Shown here piece after piece: positions 7,160-13,609 of a stretch of 13,609 nt of DNA (position 1 is its first letter; the number at the start of each line of letters is the position of its first letter). Below the pieces are notes generated by a model. That model saw only the letters and a program-made list of their open reading frames with translations. It did not search any database and had not been told where the DNA came from. Origin of the DNA: Burkholderiales bacterium (GTDB lineage: Bacteria > Pseudomonadota > Gammaproteobacteria > Burkholderiales > SG8-41); the NCBI GenBank assembly GCA_005800795.1, contig SYEN01000035.1, positions 1 through 13,609 of the forward strand, written 5' to 3'. Made by a program: the position numbers and the translations under genes.

Positions 7160-7798
7160 ATGGGTACGCTGCGCATTGCGGGAAAAATCAGCCTCGGGCA
7201 GTTCTGGCCCAAGGGCGCCGTCGGCAATAGTCAGGGCTCTGACGCGGATACCGTCAAGGTGGTTGTCGACAAGAGTCGTATCCTCTTCAACGGCCAATCG
7301 AGTACGGCGCTGGGCAGCGCCTACGCGATAGACAAAGGCAAGAAAAAGGCGGTCATCAATACCAAGGGCGAAATCAACGTCCGCTTGCAAGGCGTGGATG
7401 CGCCGGAATTGCATTACCCCACTACTGTTTCCAAACAGATTGCTCAGGCGCCCAATGGCCATTTCCGCCAGGCGTGGGGTGAGTCAGCATCCAAGGCGCT
7501 GGCGGCTTTTTTAAGGAGGAAATTTGGCAACGGGCCGCTGGCGTGCGAAGTGGTTTCGCAGAATATCGGCAAGCCCAACGATATCTGCGATTCGCACGGT
7601 CGCGTGGTGGGTAACGTAGTGGTCAAGGGCCTGGACGTGAATCTCTGGCTGCTCGATAACGGCTGGGCGTTTCCCACGTTCTACGAAAGCATGTTGAAGG
7701 ATGAGATCGAGGAAGCGACTGCGCGTGCGCAGCAGGCCAAAGCCCAGGGTCTGCGTATCTGGAAGGACTATCAGTCCACTGCGTTCTTCGACGCGTAA
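7160..7798 (+). CDS. Staphylococcal-nuclease-like (thermonuclease family) protein
   Basis: The 212-residue product has the SNase (OB-fold) active-site set: D30 in DADTVKVVV, R75, D80 and E83 in VRLQGVDAPE, and R148 in HGRVVG. The spacing R75-D80-E83 is the same as R35-D40-E43 of the S. aureus enzyme, and D30 and R148 occupy the positions of D21 and R87. A Ca-dependent phosphodiesterase is therefore plausible. Relative to the minimal fold there is an extra segment of about 30 residues between the first strands (around residues 42-70). NVNLWL-like DVNLWLLDNGWAF and GLRIWKD close the domain. No signal peptide is visible from ATG 7160, so it is probably intracellular. The stop TAA is followed at once, in the same frame, by the ATG of the next frame, so this may be the N-terminal part of a longer protein. 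Confidence 0.82.
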   Translation: MGTLRIAGKISLGQFWPKGAVGNSQGSDADTVKVVVDKSRILFNGQSSTALGSAYAIDKGKKKAVINTKGEINVRLQGVDAPELHYPTTVSKQIAQAPNGHFRQAWGESASKALAAFLRRKFGNGPLACEVVSQNIGKPNDICDSHGRVVGNVVVKGLDVNLWLLDNGWAFPTFYESMLKDEIEEATARAQQAKAQGLRIWKDYQSTAFFDA

Positions 7799-8143
7799 AT
7801 GCATTTCAGCAGAACGGACAGCGGCGCCAGTGATAAAGGCCCGGTGCTCCTGCCCAAATTGTTCCGGCGCTGTGCGGCGTCGTACGTGACCCATGGTTCG
7901 CTGCAAAATTTATTGGCGGACATTCGCGCCTCCAGGTCGGACAAATTTGTGCGGACCAGCGATTTTCTGAAAGGCGGTGTTGCCTTCAAGCAGTGGGGCA
8001 ATGCCCAGGGCGGCGCCGTACGCGCGGCTGCTTCAGGCAAGGTCAAGCTGGCGCTGGCGCCGTGGGAGTTTGTGTTGAAAGAGGAGCCGTCAACCCTGTA
8101 CCGCGATATTGGCGGCCAGCGGCGCGAGATTACCGCCTTCTGA
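7799..8143 (+). CDS. 114-residue protein of unknown function, possibly the C-terminal part of the nuclease
   Basis: The ATG follows the nuclease TAA without a spacer and lies in the same frame, so reading through one codon would give a single 327-residue protein. The product begins HFSRTDSGASDKGPVLLPKLFRR and ends APWEFVLKEEPSTLYRDIGG; I know no defined domain for it. From memory, some longer bacterial SNase-family proteins carry a C-terminal extension with a GPV-PKLFRR-like start and an F-KEKPS-TL-like end, which favours a split gene, but this cannot be confirmed here. There is no separate Shine-Dalgarno sequence before ATG 7799, so translation would depend on reinitiation or read-through. 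A real two-gene arrangement remains possible. No membrane segment or signal peptide is present. Confidence 0.6.
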   Translation: MHFSRTDSGASDKGPVLLPKLFRRCAASYVTHGSLQNLLADIRASRSDKFVRTSDFLKGGVAFKQWGNAQGGAVRAAASGKVKLALAPWEFVLKEEPSTLYRDIGGQRREITAF

Positions 8144-8157
8144 GTTGACCAAGGGCG

Positions 8158-8186
8158 TTCGGCAGCCAAAAATTACAGCTGCCGAA
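8158..8186 (+). terminator. 9-bp inverted repeat after the nuclease unit, possible terminator
   Basis: TTCGGCAGC (8158-8166) and GCTGCCGAA (8178-8186) are perfect complements with an 11-base AT-rich loop. The structure lies 15 bases after the stop of the 114-codon frame and ahead of two convergent minus-strand genes. No T-run follows on the plus strand, so termination is plausible but not typical. Confidence 0.45.
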
Positions 8187-8198
8187 ATTATAAAAACC

Positions 8199-8217
8199 AA
8201 TAAAAACAAATAGTTAC
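8199..8217 (+). repeat. AT-rich boundary motif, copy C (best copy)
   Basis: AATAAAAACAAATAGTTAC is the reference copy of the motif found at 3193, 6811 and 11584. It lies between convergent gene ends, directly after another TAAAAAC at 8191-8197, giving a short local tandem repeat. Confidence 0.5.
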
Positions 8218-8284
8218 GATTATTCGCAACACGGTTCGGCCGGCGTTTTTCGGCCCAGCGCGCGTTGCCGCAACCGACGGGTGC

Positions 8285-8929
8285 TCAGGTAAAAAACTCC
8301 ACCTTCGCCTCGCGGAACCACAAGAAATTTGCGGGTGCTGCGGAAATGGGCCCATTGATGGCGAAGATGGCCACTTCAAATTTGTCGCCTGCAGAAACAA
8401 CCTCGTCGCCGAGCAACAGCCGGTTGGGCATGTTGAAGCCCTGAATCGTGGCCGGGCTGGGCCGGCCTGCGGTACGCGGCAACGCGCCGTTTATCCACAC
8501 TTCCGCGTAGTCGTCGACATTGACGCGCAGTACTGCTTTGGAGCCGGCGGTATCGAAGCCCAGCGCGCTCTTGGGGATCGTCAACAGGGTGCGAAACCAG
8601 AAGAACGACACCAGACCGCCGCCGCGCCGGCCGCCAAGGTCGGTGGCAGGCACCTGCTCCCATTGGGAGTCATCGAAGCCCAGAATCTCGGCGTGCGGTT
8701 CGACATCGTAGGTGGTTTTGTATTCAGGCCGCGAATCACTCAGCGCCGGGCATTCGACGAGCTTTGCCTCTTTCGCCCGCCACGCGGCGCCGAACGCGGC
8801 TGATCCGGCATCGGTCATCAGATCGACCACATGCACCGGCGGTAGCTGGGGCGCAAGCGAAATTTGCGGTTGCAGCAGCGGCGCAATCGCCGGTGGCATC
8901 GATTTTGTGGCGCGAATGTAGGGTGGCAT
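8285..8929 (-). CDS. Predicted beta-sandwich (galactose-binding-like) protein of 214 residues
   Basis: The product resembles a jelly-roll, carbohydrate-binding-like domain: YDVEPHAEILGFDDSQWE is followed by GGGLVSFFWFRTLLTIP, then VLRVNVDDYAEVWINGALPR, TIQGFNMPNRLLL and a KFEVAIFAINGPIS strand. The DD-W, WFR-LTIP and DDYAEVWING pattern is that of the glycosidase-type sugar-binding beta sandwich. From memory, a similar segment precedes the SMP-30/gluconolactonase domain in some bacterial proteins; here it stands alone. No catalytic residues are recognised. ATG at 8929 is supported by AAAGGA (complement of 8937-8942). No signal peptide is evident, but the first 40 residues are proline-rich. It is the last gene of the minus-strand unit, 86 bases after the ThDP enzyme gene. 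Confidence 0.7.
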   Translation of the reverse strand: MPPYIRATKSMPPAIAPLLQPQISLAPQLPPVHVVDLMTDAGSAAFGAAWRAKEAKLVECPALSDSRPEYKTTYDVEPHAEILGFDDSQWEQVPATDLGGRRGGGLVSFFWFRTLLTIPKSALGFDTAGSKAVLRVNVDDYAEVWINGALPRTAGRPSPATIQGFNMPNRLLLGDEVVSAGDKFEVAIFAINGPISAAPANFLWFREAKVEFFT

Positions 8930-9015
8930 GACGAATTCCTTTCAGTTGGCCACCCTGCCCTGCGTAGCGGCGCGGTGGCGTGCTTTAGCTGCGATTACTG
9001 GTTGGCGGGCGGCGC

Positions 9016-10677
9016 TTAATGCTTTGCCGGATGCGCTTTGCGTATCGTCGGCGAGACCACGCGGTCGGATATATGGAAATCCCATATGGCTGCACCGCCC
9101 TTTTTGGCGAATTCGTCCACCCGTTTGGGTAGTTCGTCGATGCTGGTAAAGGTTTTCCCTTCGATCCCGAAGCCACGCGCGATGGCGGCAAAGTCCGGAC
9201 GGCCGAATACCGATCCGGTGTCGGGCAAGCCTTCCGAGCGCAACTTGTGTACTTCTGAGCCATAGGCGCCGTCGTTGAGCAGCACGATCAGTATGTTCAG
9301 CCCGTGGCGCTTGATGGTTTCCAGCTCCTGAATGTGCATGATGAGGCTGCCGTCGCCATCAAACAGCACCACGGTTTTGTCGGGCCGGGCAGCCGCCACA
9401 CCCATGGCGAATGAGGTGCCGTTACCGATGGCGCCGAATTCGCGGATGGTGAGAAAGTGCTCCTGCGGGCGCGACGGCATTTGCGCGAAAAACCACGAGC
9501 AGTGGCCTCCGGAGTTCACCAGTTCCCAATCCTTGGGCAACGTTTTTTCCAGCGTGGCGATAACCTGACGCGGATCGAGCAGATCGGGCTCGACCTCGAA
9601 CACATGGTTGTCGGCCTTGGTGTCGCGAATGCGCGTGGCCATGGCGTCGCTACGCCACTTGTTGCTGCGTTCCGGGACCGCGGCGGTCAGCGCCTCCACT
9701 CCCAGCCGCGCATCGGCGCGCAGATGATTGCGCGCGACCTCTTGGCCCTGAGCCACGGCGACCGGGTCGATGTCGATATGCAGCATCTTCGCGTTGCGCC
9801 ACAACTGCCCACCGCCGCCGGCGTGGAATGCCAGCGAGCCGCCGACGACAATCACCAGATCAGCCTGCGCTATGTATTCGAGCCCCACTTCGGTCGAGAA
9901 ACTGCCGGAAATGCCTATGCAGTACGGGTCATCATGAAACAAGCCGCGAGCAGGCAGCGATGTGGTGAGCAGCGCGCCAGTCTTTGCCGCCAGTGCACGA
10001 CAGGCAGGTGCGGCCTTGGCCGCGACGGCGCCAAGGCCGGCGAAGATCACAATACGCAGAGAGCCTGCAACCAGCTTTGCCGCTTGCGCCACGTCGTCGG
10101 GATGCGCCGGTATGGGTGACAACTTCGGCAGCAGTTGCTGCGAAGGCGTCGGCAGATTTTCTGGCCCGGCCCACGGGCGCTCCTGCAAATCAAACGGGAT
10201 GCCCAGCACAACAGGGCGCTTTTCGCGCCGCGCCTGCAGGAAGGCATCACGTATCGCCACCGGCATGCGCTCCGGCAAGTGCAGCGGGTGATAGGCGGCG
10301 CCCGTCGCCTCAATGATGGGCCCCTGATTGAGCATCTGGTTGTACCAGCCCATTTTGATCGGCGATTCCCCTGCGAACACGACCATCGGCAAGTGTGCGC
10401 GCACGGCGGCCGGCAGCGCGGTGATCAGCTGCGTAACCCCCGGCCCGCACGTCACCGTGGCCACACCCACGTCGCCGGTCTTGCGCGCGTAAGCCATCGC
10501 TGCTGCGGCAGCACAATGTTCGTGCCGCACATAGATCATGCGGCAGCCCTGCGACGCGAGCTTCGACGCCCAGTTCATGTTGGCATCGCCCATCAGCGTG
10601 AAACAGGTTGTCACGCCTTCCTGGATGAAAGATTTGGCCAGAACATCATAGACGTGGAGTTTGGAGTCGGTGGTCAT
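9016..10677 (-). CDS. ThDP-dependent enzyme of the acetolactate synthase/decarboxylase family
   Basis: The 553-residue product has the three-domain layout of IlvB-like thiamine diphosphate enzymes. E53 in VRHEHCAAAAAMAYA is the conserved glutamate that activates ThDP. The middle domain (about residues 190-330) is followed by the C-terminal cofactor motif, GDG at 441-443 and N468-D469 in LLNDGAYG, with the usual spacing of about 27. Such enzymes decarboxylate 2-oxoacids or join acyl units; the substrate here is not evident. No small regulatory subunit gene is next to it, so it is less likely to be the biosynthetic acetolactate synthase. The start ATG at 10677 gives the family's usual N-terminus (MTTDSKLHVYDVLAKSF), but only a weak GAAAG precedes it; an in-frame ATG at 10728 would add 17 residues. 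It lies between sapC and the beta-sandwich gene on the same strand. Confidence 0.85.
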   Translation of the reverse strand: MTTDSKLHVYDVLAKSFIQEGVTTCFTLMGDANMNWASKLASQGCRMIYVRHEHCAAAAAMAYARKTGDVGVATVTCGPGVTQLITALPAAVRAHLPMVVFAGESPIKMGWYNQMLNQGPIIEATGAAYHPLHLPERMPVAIRDAFLQARREKRPVVLGIPFDLQERPWAGPENLPTPSQQLLPKLSPIPAHPDDVAQAAKLVAGSLRIVIFAGLGAVAAKAAPACRALAAKTGALLTTSLPARGLFHDDPYCIGISGSFSTEVGLEYIAQADLVIVVGGSLAFHAGGGGQLWRNAKMLHIDIDPVAVAQGQEVARNHLRADARLGVEALTAAVPERSNKWRSDAMATRIRDTKADNHVFEVEPDLLDPRQVIATLEKTLPKDWELVNSGGHCSWFFAQMPSRPQEHFLTIREFGAIGNGTSFAMGVAAARPDKTVVLFDGDGSLIMHIQELETIKRHGLNILIVLLNDGAYGSEVHKLRSEGLPDTGSVFGRPDFAAIARGFGIEGKTFTSIDELPKRVDEFAKKGGAAIWDFHISDRVVSPTIRKAHPAKH

Positions 10678-10755
10678 GGTTGGGCTTTCGATTAATGAGA
10701 TTGCTCCCATACGGGAGAAAAAACGCATGCAAAATGAACAATGCCTTGCGGCGGT

Positions 10756-11520
10756 CTAAACCTTCGCCTCTGCCTTGCGCACGGGCTTGGCTCGCGCCGC
10801 CTTGCGTGCCAGCAGGCGCGTAAAGTTCGACATCGACATCAAGTGGGCGTAAACGCGTGGCAGCACGCCGTTGGCGACCAGTTCCTTGAGTTTTTCGGCA
10901 GGCAGTTCGGTGACTTTTTGCTCGGCTACGCGGAACATGCCGGCCAAAGTGAACGGGTCGCCCTGGTGCGGCTTCGCCTGCATGGTGAAGGGTTCCAGCA
11001 GGCCCAGTTCGATGACGATCTTGCACAGGGCTTCGGTGCGTGCGAGGTCGGCCTCGAATTCAAACAGCAACTTGCGCATGTTATCCCATACCGGCAGCGG
11101 CTCGCCTTTGGCGTCGTAGAGCGCGTCGCCCTTGGTGCTGATGGCGCGTTTTTCCACGCAGGCGATGCGTTCGGATTGTTCCTGTCCGCTGACATTCACG
11201 CGTGTCATGCAGAAGGGGTAGCGGCGTACGTAGGCCGGCACGTAGGCATTGCGATCCCAGGTGAGGTCAGGCGCAACGAAGAGATTCTGCTGCTGCTCCA
11301 AGCCCACCACCGCCATCGCCACGGCGGTCTTGCCCTGATCGCCACTGACAAACACCACCGGGTAGTCATGGCACGCGAGGCTGAATTCGGTATACGACAG
11401 CGGAATCACCATCATGCCGCGAAACACGGGCGGCAATTTGTTCTCGGCGGGCAGCACCACGTGGTGCTCCTTGGTGAGCGGAATGACTTCCTGGTAGCCG
11501 TAAGGCGGGGTGATATCCAT
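10756..11520 (-). CDS. SapC-family protein of unknown function
   Basis: The 254-residue product matches the SapC family, named after a Campylobacter fetus S-layer locus gene and common in proteobacteria with no settled biochemistry. Family marks are SLACHDYPVVFVS, the GLEQQQNLFVAPDLTWDRNAYVPAYVRRYPF core, GDALYDAKGEPLP, the GMFRVAEQKVTELP segment and the final YAHLMSMSNFTRLL. A basic, alanine- and lysine-rich tail of about 20 residues follows and is poorly conserved in type. ATG at 11520 is chosen; a TTG at 11535 would add five residues. The ribosome site is weak (GAAAG on the minus strand). It is the first gene of the minus-strand unit, 78 bases before the ThDP gene, and its promoter faces away from pstS. 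Confidence 0.85.
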   Translation of the reverse strand: MDITPPYGYQEVIPLTKEHHVVLPAENKLPPVFRGMMVIPLSYTEFSLACHDYPVVFVSGDQGKTAVAMAVVGLEQQQNLFVAPDLTWDRNAYVPAYVRRYPFCMTRVNVSGQEQSERIACVEKRAISTKGDALYDAKGEPLPVWDNMRKLLFEFEADLARTEALCKIVIELGLLEPFTMQAKPHQGDPFTLAGMFRVAEQKVTELPAEKLKELVANGVLPRVYAHLMSMSNFTRLLARKAARAKPVRKAEAKV

Positions 11521-11549
11521 GACAGACTTTCGCAAGAGAATAGCAAGCG

Positions 11550-11555
11550 ATTATA
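11550..11555 (-). promoter_or_regulatory. -10 box of the sapC promoter (TATAAT)
   Basis: The minus strand reads a perfect TATAAT here, 30 bases before the sapC ATG. A T-rich TTTTTA lies about 17 bases further upstream as a poor -35. The predicted transcript start near 11543 would leave a short leader of roughly 20 bases. Confidence 0.6.
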
Positions 11556-11583
11556 CGGCGTGCGGGCAGACATAAAAAACATC

Positions 11584-11602
11584 AATTAAAACACATACTT
11601 AA
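11584..11602 (+). repeat. AT-rich boundary motif, copy D
   Basis: AATTAAAACACATACTTAA matches copy C at 15 of 19 positions. It lies in the divergent region between the sapC promoter and the pstS Pho box. Confidence 0.4.
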
Positions 11603-11627
11603 TAAAATATTTCAGCTTAGGGGCTTT

Positions 11628-11661
11628 TTGTAACAGCACTGTCATATTCGGCCACTACACT
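11628..11661 (+). promoter_or_regulatory. Pho box and -10 of the pstS promoter
   Basis: Two 7-base repeats, TTGTAAC (11628-11634) and CTGTCAT (11639-11645), are separated by 4 bases (AGCA), as in the PhoB-binding Pho box; the second matches the E. coli consensus half-site exactly. TACACT (11656-11661) starts 10 bases later, the usual distance from a Pho box that replaces the -35. This predicts PhoB-activated transcription of pstS under phosphate starvation, with a leader of about 40 bases. Confidence 0.8.
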
Positions 11662-11706
11662 GATGCATCGTGATAGCTACCGCCTCTTTTTGACAAGGAA
11701 CGAACC

Positions 11707-12747
11707 ATGCTGAAATCACTTAGATTCGCTGCTGCCGTGCTGGTCACCGCAGTTTCTGCTACAGCCTTGGCACAGGAAATCACTGGCGCTGGCGCGACCT
11801 TCCCCGCCCCCATCTACGCCAAGTGGGCGGAAGCCTATCAGAAGGCCACCGGCGTAAAGATGAACTATCAATCCATCGGTTCCAGTGGTGGTATACGTCA
11901 GATTACTGCGAAGACCGTGGATTTTGGCGCTACCGACGCCCCCTTAAGCCAGGCGCAACTGGACAAGGAAGGCTTAATCCAGTTTCCGGCTGTCATCGGT
12001 GGCGTGGTCCCGGTAGTGAATCTGCCGGGCGTCAAACCGGGTGAAATGCGCCTCAACGGCCAGGTGCTCGGCGACATCTTCATGGGCAAGATTACCAAGT
12101 GGAACGACAAGGCCATTGCCGACCTGAATCCAGGGCTGAAACTGCCGGCTCAGGATATCGCCCCGGTACGGCGCGCAGATGGCTCGGGCACCACCTTTAT
12201 ATTCACCAACTACCTGTCCAAGGTCAACGCTGACTGGAAAGCGAAAGTCGGAGAAGGCCAAGCGGTGCAATGGCCCATTGGCATGGGCGGCAGGGGCAAC
12301 GAGGGTGTGTCAGCGTTCGTGCAGCGACTACCCGGCGCGATTGGCTACGTGGAATATGCCTATGCCAAACAAAACAAGCTCACGCATACGCTGCTACGGA
12401 ACGCCGATGGACAGTGGGTAGGCCCTGATGACGACACCTTCAAGGCAGCCGCCGCCGGGGCGGATTGGGGGAAGGAAGCTTTTGGCGCCATTCTGACCGA
12501 ACAGCGTGGCAAGGAAAGTTGGCCGCTAACCGGCGCTACATTTATCCTGCTGCATAAAGTTCCCGCCAAGCCTCAACAGTCCGCAGAGGTAATGAAGTTT
12601 TTTGACTGGTCTTATGCAAACGGCGCCAAAATGGCGGCGGAACTGGACTATGTACCGTTGCCGGATACCCTCATCAAACAGATACGTGGCGCGTGGGCTG
12701 CGCAAGTCAAGGACGCGGGTGGCAAGGTGCTTTGGCCTGCCAAATAA
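11707..12747 (+). CDS. pstS: PstS, periplasmic phosphate-binding protein
   Basis: The 346-residue product binds inorganic phosphate in the periplasm and delivers it to the PstCAB transporter. A signal peptide spans residues 1-22, with a basic MLKSLR start, an Ala/Val core and ALA-Q cleavage. The ligand residues of E. coli PstS are present at a constant offset of 21: T31-F32 (GAGATFP), S59 (SSGG), D77 (GATDAP), R156 and S160-G161-T162 (RADGSGTT). The full length is normal. AAGGAA (11695-11700) lies 6 bases before ATG 11707. A Pho box lies upstream, and pstC follows after a hairpin 41 bases downstream of the stop. Confidence 0.97.
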   Translation: MLKSLRFAAAVLVTAVSATALAQEITGAGATFPAPIYAKWAEAYQKATGVKMNYQSIGSSGGIRQITAKTVDFGATDAPLSQAQLDKEGLIQFPAVIGGVVPVVNLPGVKPGEMRLNGQVLGDIFMGKITKWNDKAIADLNPGLKLPAQDIAPVRRADGSGTTFIFTNYLSKVNADWKAKVGEGQAVQWPIGMGGRGNEGVSAFVQRLPGAIGYVEYAYAKQNKLTHTLLRNADGQWVGPDDDTFKAAAAGADWGKEAFGAILTEQRGKESWPLTGATFILLHKVPAKPQQSAEVMKFFDWSYANGAKMAAELDYVPLPDTLIKQIRGAWAAQVKDAGGKVLWPAK

Positions 12748-12788
12748 TTCCGTTAAATGTGCGGCAGCAAACAGTTTTAACGCCATGA

Positions 12789-12821
12789 GCCGGCCTGACC
12801 CGCCGGCCCCCCTTGTTTTTT
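12789..12821 (+). terminator. GC hairpin plus T-run between pstS and pstC, possible attenuator
   Basis: GCCGGC (12789-12794) pairs with GCCGGC (12802-12807) around a 7-base loop; a C-run and then TTGTTTTTT follow. This has the form of an intrinsic terminator. Its location inside the pst operon fits partial termination, which would make pstS more abundant than the permease genes. Confidence 0.5.
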
Positions 12822-12833
12822 GTGCTGACAGCC

Positions 12834-13609
12834 ATGACACTTAGTGATCCCAACGCCGCAATGGCTGCAGAGGTACCTTCGGGCATGGCCATCGAACCAG
12901 TAGTACGCAAAAAGCCTTCGCAATGGGGCGATTTCATATTCGCCAATATGACGCGCGCCTTCGCGGTTCTCGCTTTGGCGTCGCTCGCCGGTATCATCGT
13001 CTCGCTATGCTATGGCGCATGGCCGTCGATCCAAAAATTCGGCTTGCCGTTTCTTTGGACGCCGGACTGGAATCCGCCGGTTGCCAAATTCGGTGCGCTG
13101 ATACCGATCTACGGTACCTTGGTAACCTCATTTATTGCTTTGGTGATTGCGGTGCCTGTTTCATTCGGCATCGCGATCTTTCTGACCGAGCTATCTCCGC
13201 CGTGGTTGCGCCGCCCGTTGGGCACCGCGATAGAGCTGCTGGCTGCCATCCCCAGCATAGTCTATGGCATGTGGGGCTTGCTGGTATTCGCGCCGATCTT
13301 CGCCAAGTACATTCAGCCCGCGCTCAAATCCACTTTTGGACACATTCCCCTGATCGGCAAGCTGTTTGAAGGCCCCACCATCGGTGTAGGGCTGTTGTCG
13401 GCCGGCATTATCCTCGCGATCATGATCATTCCCTTCATCGCCTCCGTGATGCGTGACGTATTCGAAATTACGCCACAGATGATCAAGGAGTCCGCCTACG
13501 GCGTCGGCGCCACGACATGGGAGGTGGTGTGGAACGTGGTGTTGCCATATACCAAGGCCGGTGTCATCGGCGGCATCATCCTCGGATTGGGCCGCGCGCT
13601 GGGTGAAAC
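12834..13609 (+). CDS. pstC: PstC, phosphate ABC transporter permease (3' partial)
   Basis: The frame is open from ATG 12834 to the end of the window (258 codons and two bases) and encodes a membrane permease that forms the Pst channel with PstA. After a hydrophilic N-terminus of about 40 residues come a membrane helix (AFAVLALASLAGIIVSL), GTLVTSFIALVIAVPVSFGIAIFLTEL and a LLAAIPSIVYGMWGLLVFAP helix. The permease EAA-type loop follows (ESAYGVGATTWEVVWNVVLP, then GRALGET at the edge), which docks with PstB. The PstC-specific long loop between helices is present. The ribosome site before ATG 12834 is weak. pstA, pstB and phoU would be expected downstream, outside the window. Confidence 0.95.
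   Translation, partial: MTLSDPNAAMAAEVPSGMAIEPVVRKKPSQWGDFIFANMTRAFAVLALASLAGIIVSLCYGAWPSIQKFGLPFLWTPDWNPPVAKFGALIPIYGTLVTSFIALVIAVPVSFGIAIFLTELSPPWLRRPLGTAIELLAAIPSIVYGMWGLLVFAPIFAKYIQPALKSTFGHIPLIGKLFEGPTIGVGLLSAGIILAIMIIPFIASVMRDVFEITPQMIKESAYGVGATTWEVVWNVVLPYTKAGVIGGIILGLGRALGE

Noticed and set aside
10678..10728. 17-residue longer start for the ThDP enzyme, and a 5-bp inverted repeat at 10704-10717
   Set aside because: The extra residues do not look like the family N-terminus and no well-spaced ribosome site supports ATG 10728. The stem is short and has no T-run in the right place.
10756..11520. Acetoacetate decarboxylase as a first impression of this minus-strand gene
   Set aside because: The conserved VPAYVRRYPF core, the DAKGEPLP segment and the YAHLMSMSNF end are SapC-family marks, and no decarboxylase lysine context is seen.
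1..13609. CRISPR array, insertion sequence, tRNA or rRNA
   Set aside because: No regularly spaced repeats, transposase frame, terminal inverted repeats or cloverleaf-like sequence was seen on either strand.

Overview
The window is a GC-rich stretch that looks like the chromosome of a proteobacterium, most likely a betaproteobacterium. This rests on the style of PstS and PstC, a SapC-family gene, Shine-Dalgarno-led tightly packed genes and a recognisable Pho box; no rRNA or other taxonomic marker is present, so the assignment is an inference.

Positions 1-6801 (+ strand) are a compact coenzyme F420 locus: the 3' part of cofH (or of a fused fbiC), the F420:NADP oxidoreductase npdG, then cofE, cofD and cofC. 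cofE, cofD and cofC overlap each other by a few bases. A dienelactone hydrolase-like gene and two luciferase-like (LLM) flavin/F420 oxidoreductases follow. Together they can make the deazaflavin, charge it with hydride from NADPH, and probably spend it on oxidoreductase reactions whose substrates cannot be read from the sequence. The dienelactone hydrolase frame carries one in-frame TAG (4282-4284), although its catalytic residues survive on both sides.

Positions 6802-8284 hold a 358-base gap with no convincing gene, then a staphylococcal-nuclease-like protein (7160-7798). A 114-codon frame (7799-8143) starts on the very next base in the same frame, so the two may be halves of one longer protein. 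A 9-bp inverted repeat and AT-rich DNA lie where this unit meets the convergent minus-strand genes.

Positions 8285-11520 (- strand) form a three-gene unit in the order sapC-like, ThDP-dependent acetolactate-synthase-like enzyme, and a small predicted beta-sandwich protein. It is read from a promoter with a perfect TATAAT (- strand) near 11550. Its function is unknown.

Positions 11628-13609 (+ strand) start the high-affinity phosphate transporter operon: a Pho box with a correctly spaced -10, pstS, a hairpin with a T-run, and pstC, which runs off the window end.

The points most worth a second look are the two frames broken by a single in-frame stop (a TAG in the hydrolase, a TAA after the nuclease), the F420 locus with its attached hydrolase and oxidoreductases, a 19-base AT-rich motif that recurs four times at gene boundaries, and the uncharacterised sapC/ThDP/beta-sandwich unit.
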